Source: an uncultured Collinsella sp. (GTDB taxonomy: Bacteria > Actinomycetota > Coriobacteriia > Coriobacteriales > Coriobacteriaceae). Taken from it: 11,316 bases of DNA. Made by a program: the position numbers and the translations under genes. Below are positions 6,170 to 11,316 of this stretch, one piece after another. The notes beneath the pieces were generated by a model that was given only the letters and a program-made list of their open reading frames with translations, made no database searches and had not been told where the DNA came from. Each line of letters opens with the position of its first letter. Position 1 is the first letter of the stretch. The stretch covers positions 1-11,316 of the forward strand of contig CABQJJ010000051.1 of NCBI GenBank assembly GCA_902464485.1. The letters run 5' to 3'.

Positions 6170-7581
6170 TACATACCCTCGTCGGCGGGCATGCCGTCGT
6201 TGCCGTCTGCCGTCATGCCCGCGCCGGTATCCATAACGATAGTGTCGCCATCGCGCAGCTTGGTAACCGGCACGTCGGGGTTGATCTCATTGCCCTGGTC
6301 GTCGCGCTTGACCTGCGTCTTGCCGACCACAGCGTCGTTGTCGTTTTGCGTCACGACGGTCACCTTCACGCGGCGCGTTTCCTTGCCTTCGTCATCGGTG
6401 GCCAGATTGACGTAATAGTGCTCGCCGTCTTCGGTCATCAGTGCCATGGTCGGCACCATCACCACGTCGTCGAGCTGCTCGGTCACCACCGAGACCTCAG
6501 CAGTCATTCCGGGCTTAAGGCGGCTATCGGGTGCTTCGATGAGGATGTCGACGTTAAAGGTCACGCTGCCGCCGCCACCGTAGGTGGAGTCGGAGTTTGC
6601 CACCGACGCGATAGCCGTGACGGTGCCCTGGCTTACGATATCGGGAAACGCGGGATAGGTCACGTTGGCGCTTTGGCCCACGGCAATCTTGGCGATGTCC
6701 TTTTCGCCCACCTGAACCGTCACCTTCATCTTTGAGAGGTCGGCGATCTGCATGCACTGCTTGCCGCCGCTCACGTCGCCTTCGCCCATAATCATGCCTC
6801 CGGCTACCGTGGCTCCAACTTTGGCATTGAGTTCGACGATGCTTCCCGAGCTGGGGGCCTTTACGGTACGCTCGGCCGCCTTCGCATTTGCCTGTTCGAG
6901 CGTTGCCTGAGCTGAGGCAAGGTTGCGCTGGGCGCTAGAAACGGCGCCGGCGTCGGCGGTTACATCCGTTGGGGCAGTCGCCTCGTCGACATCCGTCTCC
7001 GGTGCTGTCTGTGCGGCGGCGAGTGCTGCCTGTGCGTTTTTCAAGTCTTCCTGAGCGGCCGTGACCGCACGCTGCGCCTCGGCAACGGCGTTGTCGAGCT
7101 CATCGTTTTTGATCGTCATGAGTACGTCGCCCTCGTTGACGCTCTGTCCGGACTGAACGTTGATCTGTGCCACCGTACCGTCGACAGAAGGGGAGACGAC
7201 CGATGCCGAGATGGGCTTAAGCTGCCCCTTGGCTTCGACTGTGGTGGTAAACGTGCCTTCGGTGACCATGTCGGTCACCGGTCCGTTGGTGCCTGCGGGT
7301 TGCGCGTTGATGACCAGCGTTGCGATGATGGCAATGAGCGCGATGGCAACAACGACGCCGACGGCGATACCGCGTCGGATGAGCTTTTTGCGCCGACGCT
7401 CGGCACGCTTTGCCTTGAGCTTTGCATAGGCTTCTTCATCGGAGATATCGGTCGAATCGTCGAGACTCTTTTGGGGCTGCTTGGTGTCTGCAGCGCTGAT
7501 AATCGGCAGGGTCTCGGTGGCATCTTGGGGCATGCGATCGGAATCGTCAGGACCCGGATTGATCGTGGGGACCTTGGACAT
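6169..7581 (-). CDS. MacA/HlyD-like membrane-fusion (adaptor) protein of the ABC exporter
   Basis: This is a 470-residue efflux adaptor. Residues 1-53 are acidic and polar and 54-70 strongly basic, then a membrane helix spans about 71-92, so the N-terminus is cytoplasmic and the rest outside. Two lipoyl half-motifs (about 130-157, and 238-255 with KAPSSGSIVELNAKVGATV) flank an alanine-rich coiled-coil hairpin (about 158-192 and 211-237) broken by an acidic insert. Beta-barrel and membrane-proximal regions follow, ending in a Gly/Asp/Met-rich tail. In Gram-negatives MacA links MacB to TolC; a Gram-positive host has no TolC, so this adaptor probably gates or holds substrate at the cell surface. 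AAAGGAGA stands a few bases before the ATG. It is the first gene of the operon and overlaps the ATPase start. The family is firm; the substrate is not visible. Confidence 0.92.
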   Translation of the reverse strand: MSKVPTINPGPDDSDRMPQDATETLPIISAADTKQPQKSLDDSTDISDEEAYAKLKAKRAERRRKKLIRRGIAVGVVVAIALIAIIATLVINAQPAGTNGPVTDMVTEGTFTTTVEAKGQLKPISASVVSPSVDGTVAQINVQSGQSVNEGDVLMTIKNDELDNAVAEAQRAVTAAQEDLKNAQAALAAAQTAPETDVDEATAPTDVTADAGAVSSAQRNLASAQATLEQANAKAAERTVKAPSSGSIVELNAKVGATVAGGMIMGEGDVSGGKQCMQIADLSKMKVTVQVGEKDIAKIAVGQSANVTYPAFPDIVSQGTVTAIASVANSDSTYGGGGSVTFNVDILIEAPDSRLKPGMTAEVSVVTEQLDDVVMVPTMALMTEDGEHYYVNLATDDEGKETRRVKVTVVTQNDNDAVVGKTQVKRDDQGNEINPDVPVTKLRDGDTIVMDTGAGMTADGNDGMPADEGM

Positions 7582-7611
7582 AGCGTCTCCTTTATCGATA
7601 TGGCTCCAATA

Positions 7612-7644
7612 AGTATATACGCCCGTCGCGATAGGCGGGCGTAT
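7612..7644 (-). promoter_or_regulatory. -10 box and hairpin ahead of the MacAB-like operon
   Basis: On the minus strand TATACT (plus 7612-7617) is a good -10 hexamer about 31 bases before the adaptor start codon. Immediately upstream lies a perfect 9-bp inverted repeat, ATACGCCCG (7617-7625) and CGGGCGTAT (7636-7644), covering the usual spacer and -35 positions, where no -35 hexamer can be recognised. The symmetry may be an operator, or the end of the L,D-transpeptidase transcript. The evidence does not decide between these. Confidence 0.35.
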
Positions 7645-7658
7645 AGAAGCTGCGGATG

Positions 7659-7703
7659 ACAGTACTGTAAGTTTGATCGCCGTGTTGTCTACCTGTTGTA
7701 GAC
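7659..7703 (-). promoter_or_regulatory. Two palindromes between L,D-transpeptidase and exporter operon
   Basis: ACAGTACTGT (7659-7668) is a perfect 10-base palindrome and a reasonable size for a regulator half-site pair. GTCTAC-CTGTT-GTAGAC (7687-7703) is a perfect 6-bp hairpin beginning 10 bases after the L,D-transpeptidase stop on the minus strand. It lacks a T run, so it is at best a weak terminator or a 3' end stabiliser. Co-transcription of the transpeptidase with the exporter cannot be excluded. Confidence 0.3.
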
Positions 7704-7713
7704 GTTTCCTGCC

Positions 7714-9438
7714 TTACGAGTGCACGACCACGCAGAGGCCGACTTTGATGCGCTCGTGGAGCGACTTGGCATCGGCCAGACGCAGGTTGATACAACCGTG
7801 GCTACCGCACCACTTGTACGATTCGGCGTTATCGAAACTCGAATCGTTTTGCCAGGTGGCGTCGTGGAATCCGACCATATTGCCCTCGAACGGCATCCAG
7901 TAGCTTACCGGGCTCTCGTATTTGGGCTTGCCGGTCTCGGGGTCCTTGGCACCGATAAGCTTGCTGGCGCCATTGTTGCTGTTGATCTTCCATACGCCCT
8001 CGGGGGTGGCGTCCTCTCCCGGCTTGCCGGAGATAAAGTTGGCCTCCCACACGATGTTGCCGTTGGCATCGTAATAACGTGCGTGCTGCTCGGACAGGTC
8101 TACATCGATATAGGCCTTCCAGTCTGGTTTGCCCTTGGCGGTAAAGGTGTCGGCCTTCTGCGAATAGTCGATCTCTATGTCGCCGGTCTGCTTATTGTTG
8201 ATGGCGTCCTCGACTTGCTTGGCAAGCGCGTCGCTATTGATGGACCAGCCAAAGTCACCACCCTCGACAGCGCATTCCTTGCCGTCGGCACGCGTCCACC
8301 AGCGGGTGGTGCCCACGGTGTTAAAGCTATTGGCGAGCTCTGCTGCCCAGCTGCTGATCTGTGAGGTATCAAGCGTGGGATTGGCGGGGTCGGCAAAGCT
8401 AATCCACTGCAAAACCGAGCTGCCGTCGACCTTGCCAGCCTCTTCGCCGTTAAGTTTGAGGCTTACGTTGACGCCCAGGAATTTGTTGGCGGCATCGCAT
8501 GCTGCCTGAATTTGGTCGTCAGTAAGAGTCCCGTTGAGCGGATCGTAGGCGTCGTTGCCGAGCTTGGTGAGGTCTACGTTTTCGGCCAGGGAGGCTAACT
8601 CTATCTCGGCAAACTTTATGACGTTCTCGCGGTTGAGTTTCTCGTTCGAACGTGCTTTTTTGACGGTAAATTTATCTGCCTGCTCGTCATAGGAGCTGCT
8701 TGCCTCAAACGTTCCAGTACGGCCTTCGTTGAAAGCGTCGATGGCGTTACCCAGTTCATCCTCGAACTGCTGTTGATCGAAAGCATTCGATAGCATGGAC
8801 AGGTCGACCTTTTGATCTAGATCGATCGTATCGTTTGCGGTTATGCTGTCAGTTTTACCGGTGATTGAAGTAGCTAAGCGCGAAGGCCAAAGCAACGGTT
8901 CGTTGTTGCCGATGATTTCTTTTGCCGCGGCCTCGCCGTTGACTATCGGTTCGTCGGATTGGGGCTCATAGGTCCAGCTAAAGTCTTCGCAGGATACCGT
9001 AAGCTTGTAATGCTTCCAAGCCGAGTTGATCTTGGCTGCGGCGGATGAGGCGTTGGAGAGCGAGACATCGACGCCCGCGATGGTCGTATTGGGGTATGCG
9101 ACCTGTGAAAAAGCGACAACGCCAACAATGTAAACGACGACAAAGAGGCCCAGAGCAACGAAAAGGGTCATTTTGGCCCCGGATTTTCCACCGCTGGCGT
9201 GGTTCACTGATCCACGTGGGTCTTTGTGATGGTTCTGCTTGTGTGAAGGCGCCTGCTTAGTCGCTTTATCACTCTGACGCTGCTGATTTACATGAGAATT
9301 CTGGCGCTGGGAAGCGTTTCCCGAACTATGTCTTGGGCTACGCGTTGTTGTAATGGGGTGCGGCGATTGAACGCTGTCGGTAGGCCTGTATGGCTGTTGC
9401 GGATCGGGAATCAGTTGGGTGCGGTCGTTTTGCGGCAT
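7714..9438 (-). CDS. Membrane-anchored L,D-transpeptidase with peptidoglycan-binding-like domains (YkuD)
   Basis: This is a 574-residue cell-wall enzyme. Residues 1-88 are a cytoplasmic, low-complexity tail rich in Gln, His, Ser and Pro. One membrane helix spans about 91-111. The long extracytoplasmic part (about 115-445) resembles the putative peptidoglycan-binding repeats (PF12229 type) often found before YkuD domains. The YkuD catalytic domain (about 450-574) begins near YIDVDLSEQHARYY and holds the active-site block SHGCINLRL with nucleophile Cys549, His547, and an upstream histidine at about 525 in GFHDATW. Such enzymes form 3-3 crosslinks between stem peptides or attach proteins to the wall. 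The start has AAGGA ten bases upstream and a perfect TATAAT further up. It lies ahead of the exporter operon on the same strand, 132 bases away. The catalytic motif is intact, so activity is expected. Confidence 0.92.
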   Translation of the reverse strand: MPQNDRTQLIPDPQQPYRPTDSVQSPHPITTTRSPRHSSGNASQRQNSHVNQQRQSDKATKQAPSHKQNHHKDPRGSVNHASGGKSGAKMTLFVALGLFVVVYIVGVVAFSQVAYPNTTIAGVDVSLSNASSAAAKINSAWKHYKLTVSCEDFSWTYEPQSDEPIVNGEAAAKEIIGNNEPLLWPSRLATSITGKTDSITANDTIDLDQKVDLSMLSNAFDQQQFEDELGNAIDAFNEGRTGTFEASSSYDEQADKFTVKKARSNEKLNRENVIKFAEIELASLAENVDLTKLGNDAYDPLNGTLTDDQIQAACDAANKFLGVNVSLKLNGEEAGKVDGSSVLQWISFADPANPTLDTSQISSWAAELANSFNTVGTTRWWTRADGKECAVEGGDFGWSINSDALAKQVEDAINNKQTGDIEIDYSQKADTFTAKGKPDWKAYIDVDLSEQHARYYDANGNIVWEANFISGKPGEDATPEGVWKINSNNGASKLIGAKDPETGKPKYESPVSYWMPFEGNMVGFHDATWQNDSSFDNAESYKWCGSHGCINLRLADAKSLHERIKVGLCVVVHS

Positions 9439-9495
9439 CGTATGCGTATCCTTCGAGTTTCGCCTTGCGGCTCATCGTGTTTTTACTGGGCTTGC

Positions 9496-9501
9496 ATTAT
9501 A
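9496..9501 (-). promoter_or_regulatory. -10 box of the L,D-transpeptidase promoter
   Basis: On the minus strand the sequence is a perfect TATAAT, 57 bases before the transpeptidase start codon, in an AT-richer gap between two GC-rich genes. No clear TTGACA-like -35 is found 16-18 bases upstream (the bases there are CACAAA or CCACAA), and there is no TG extension. The promoter is likely but may depend on an activator or an alternative contact. Confidence 0.5.
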
Positions 9502-9544
9502 GCGATTACCCTGTTGTTTGTGGTATGAAACCGTGGCATTGTGA

Positions 9545-9570
9545 ATAGGTTGGACATTTGTCTCACCTAT
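9545..9570. repeat. Inverted repeat after the serine dehydratase stop
   Basis: ATAGGT (9545-9550) and ACCTAT (9565-9570) are inverted arms, with a further short pairing GAC/GTC inside. The structure starts about 16 bases downstream of the serine dehydratase stop codon. No T run follows on either strand, so it is a weak candidate for a transcript end or a protein-binding site upstream of the L,D-transpeptidase promoter. Confidence 0.3.
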
Positions 9571-9586
9571 CGTGTCGTACTGTTCT

Positions 9587-11194
9587 TTATCCGCACGCGC
9601 CGCATTTGGCGCAAGCCGAAAGTGCTGCGGGAGCTTGTGCGATGCCGCCCTTGGCCGTCTCTCGCAGCGTTGCCGGCAGCGCATGTCCAACAGAGAGCAT
9701 CACGTGTGCCATCTGGTCGAAGGGCACAAGGCTTTTGATGCCTGCAAGGGCGAGCTGTGCTGAGCTAAACGCGGCGGCCACGCCGATGGCATTGCGGTTT
9801 TGGCACGGTACCTCGACAAGGCCGCCTACGGGATCGCATACGAGTCCCAATAGGTTGCTTAACGCGATGGAACTGGCGTCGAGTGCCTGCTCGGGCGTGC
9901 CTCCGAGCATCTGCACCAGCGCGGCGGCGGCCATGGCGGCCGCGCTTCCCACCTCGGCTTGGCATCCGCCCTCGGCGCCGGCGACGCAGGCGCTCGTGGT
10001 GAGGTTGAGGCCGATGGCGGCGGCACAGTAGAGGGCGTCCATGACCTGCTCGTCATCGAGCTGCAGGTGGTCGGCCAGCGCCAGCACGCAGCCGGGGACG
10101 ACGCCCGCGGAGCCTGCCGTGGGGGCGGCGACGATCACGCCCATGGTGGCGGAGCGCTCGAGCACGGCCATGGCGCGGGCTACGGCTTCGGTCTGGACGG
10201 CACCCATTAAGCTGGTGCTCAGGTCGTTGTGGCCGGTGGCGTCGACAAGCTTGGCCTCGCCGCCAATGAGGCCGCCGAGCGATCGCTGCGGATTGGCGAT
10301 GGGGGCCGTGGTCTCGTCTTTCATGACTTCGAGTACGCGACGCATGGAAGCGACGGCATGCTGCTCGCCGGTCAGGCGTGCCTCGCGCACGGCCATGACG
10401 GCGCCGATGTTGAGGCCCAGTTCGACGCATGCGTCAAGCAACTGCTCGCCATCGTCGAAGATTTCCTTGGCCGAGACGCCGGGGGAGAGCGATGAGGCCG
10501 ACCCGGGAAGTTCAATGAAGGTGGCGTAATCGACATTGTCGAGCTTGCGCAGCATGGGAATGACGGTATCGTCGGGCGTGCCATCGGTTTCAAACACGGA
10601 GTAGGCCTGTCCGCCCATCTCGGTACGGTAGGTGCGGCAGAAGGCGATGTTCACATGCGCGTAGGCGAGCAGGTTCGTGAGCGCGGCGAGCACGCCGGGG
10701 ACGTCTTGATGCGCTACGAAGAGCGTGGAATACATACCCGAGATGTCGACGCCGACGCCGTTGATGCGGCTGATGCGCATCTTGCCGCCACCCAGGCTCT
10801 CGCCGCGGACCTGTGCCGTGGCGCCCGCATCGTCTTGCATGTCGATGTCCACGGTGTTGGGGTGGATGGAGGCGTCGTCGCCCTTAATGTCAAAGTGATA
10901 CTCGAGGCCCTGTTCGCGTGCGAGATCGAAGGCCTGCTTGATGTTCTCATCGTCGGTGTCGAGGCCCAGGATGCCCGCGACGAGCGCGCGGTCGGTGCCG
11001 TGGCCGCGGTAGGTGTGTGCGAAGGAGTTCCACAGGCCAAAGGTAACCTTGGTGATGCGGCCTTCCAGCAGGCTTGCGGCAACCTGTGCACAGCGCAGGG
11101 CGCCAGCGGTGTGCGATGAGCTGGGGCCCACCATGACGGGGCCCAAGATCTCGAATGCCGAGGTCGTAGCTAGTGTTTGCGGCTTGCCTGCCAT
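9587..11194 (-). CDS. L-serine ammonia-lyase (iron-sulfur L-serine dehydratase), single chain with ACT domain
   Basis: This is a 535-residue enzyme that deaminates L-serine to pyruvate and ammonia in the cytoplasm using a [4Fe-4S] cluster. The beta region (about 10-150) starts with GPVMVGPSSSHTAGALR, the active-site serine/histidine motif. An ACT-like regulatory domain lies at about 155-225 (STLFVAHQDVPGVLAAL...). The alpha region (about 240-535) has APTAGSAGVVPG (357-368), GAEGGCQAEVG and CDPVGGLVEVPCQNRNAIG. The cluster cysteines are 411, 453 and 464, with the +42 and +11 spacing I recall for the Legionella enzyme. The C-terminus ends in CAKCGACG, with cysteines at 528, 531 and the penultimate 534; a penultimate cysteine enters the active site in characterised one-chain enzymes. 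In Bacillus the alpha and beta chains are separate genes (sdaAA, sdaAB); here they are fused and retain ACT. The start at 11194 is chosen because AGGAG lies five bases upstream; the frame is open to 11236, but a ribosome site there is poor. Confidence 0.95.
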   Translation of the reverse strand: MAGKPQTLATTSAFEILGPVMVGPSSSHTAGALRCAQVAASLLEGRITKVTFGLWNSFAHTYRGHGTDRALVAGILGLDTDDENIKQAFDLAREQGLEYHFDIKGDDASIHPNTVDIDMQDDAGATAQVRGESLGGGKMRISRINGVGVDISGMYSTLFVAHQDVPGVLAALTNLLAYAHVNIAFCRTYRTEMGGQAYSVFETDGTPDDTVIPMLRKLDNVDYATFIELPGSASSLSPGVSAKEIFDDGEQLLDACVELGLNIGAVMAVREARLTGEQHAVASMRRVLEVMKDETTAPIANPQRSLGGLIGGEAKLVDATGHNDLSTSLMGAVQTEAVARAMAVLERSATMGVIVAAPTAGSAGVVPGCVLALADHLQLDDEQVMDALYCAAAIGLNLTTSACVAGAEGGCQAEVGSAAAMAAAALVQMLGGTPEQALDASSIALSNLLGLVCDPVGGLVEVPCQNRNAIGVAAAFSSAQLALAGIKSLVPFDQMAHVMLSVGHALPATLRETAKGGIAQAPAALSACAKCGACG

Positions 11195-11316
11195 ATGCGC
11201 TCCTGTTCTATCCCGTCGTCCCGAGGGGCGGGGCATAAGGTCGCCTGCTCGGACAGTCCTGCTCGCACGGAGAGCACATTAAGTGCTCTCCGGCTCGTGC
11301 GGAACTCGCGATCGAC
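11195..11316 (-). promoter_or_regulatory. Structured 5' region of the serine dehydratase gene
   Basis: On the minus strand this is a GC-rich stretch with a strong hairpin. CGGAGAGCAC and GTGCTCTCCG (plus 11268-11292) form a perfect 10-bp stem with a five-base loop; CGCA and TGCG can add four pairs outside a five-base bulge. Nearer the gene, the octamer CGAGCAGG occurs twice, 14 bases apart (plus 11244-11251 and 11258-11265), with GGACTGTCC across the join. No T run follows the hairpin and no good -10/-35 pair is visible, so the promoter may lie outside the window. This could be an mRNA leader or the 3' end of an upstream gene; I do not recognise a known riboswitch. Confidence 0.4.

Noticed and set aside
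11195..11236. N-terminal extension of serine dehydratase to the ATG at 11236
   Set aside because: The extension is Arg/Pro-rich and absent from the enzyme family, and AGGAG sits correctly before the ATG at 11194.
11268..11292. Hairpin near the right edge considered as a terminator
   Set aside because: Neither strand has a T run after the stem. It is kept only as a structured region of uncertain role.

Overview
The window looks like chromosomal DNA of a high-GC, Gram-positive gut anaerobe, most likely Collinsella or a close relative in the Coriobacteriia. This rests on base composition, strong AGGAG-type ribosome binding sites, and the set of genes: a MacAB-like export system with no outer-membrane partner, an L,D-transpeptidase with a single membrane anchor, a one-chain iron-sulfur L-serine dehydratase and an uncharacterised radical SAM/SPASM protein. 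The genus is an inference. No phage, IS, CRISPR or resistance island is visible.

Left part, plus strand: a truncated and a complete copy of tRNA-Glu(CTC) in tandem, closed by a rho-independent terminator. Next come a flippase-like membrane protein of the YbhN/LPG-synthase-TM type (306-1598) and a TetR-family regulator (1735-2346) with palindromes in its promoter region. The regulator is convergent with a radical SAM gene on the minus strand (2536-3969). The gap between them holds a palindromic repeat and a very stable 16-bp terminator stem.

Middle part, minus strand: the three genes of a MacAB-like transporter, in transcription order membrane-fusion/adaptor protein (7581-6169), ATPase (6169-5396) and permease (5399-4185). 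They are joined by overlaps of 1 and 4 bases and almost certainly form one operon. An L,D-transpeptidase (9438-7714) lies just upstream on the same strand with a perfect TATAAT -10 box of its own.

Right part, minus strand: a single-chain L-serine ammonia-lyase (11194-9587) carrying beta, ACT and alpha regions. Its structured 5' leader runs to the window edge.

The most notable non-coding feature is a pair of 67-bp palindromic repeats (2387-2453 and near 4103-4173). Both are intergenic, each lies downstream of a gene's stop codon, and they keep the same length and near-identical ends. They look like a dispersed genomic element of the MITE or REP type. The rest is plausible core or near-core gene content, and I do not see a clearly new multi-gene system.
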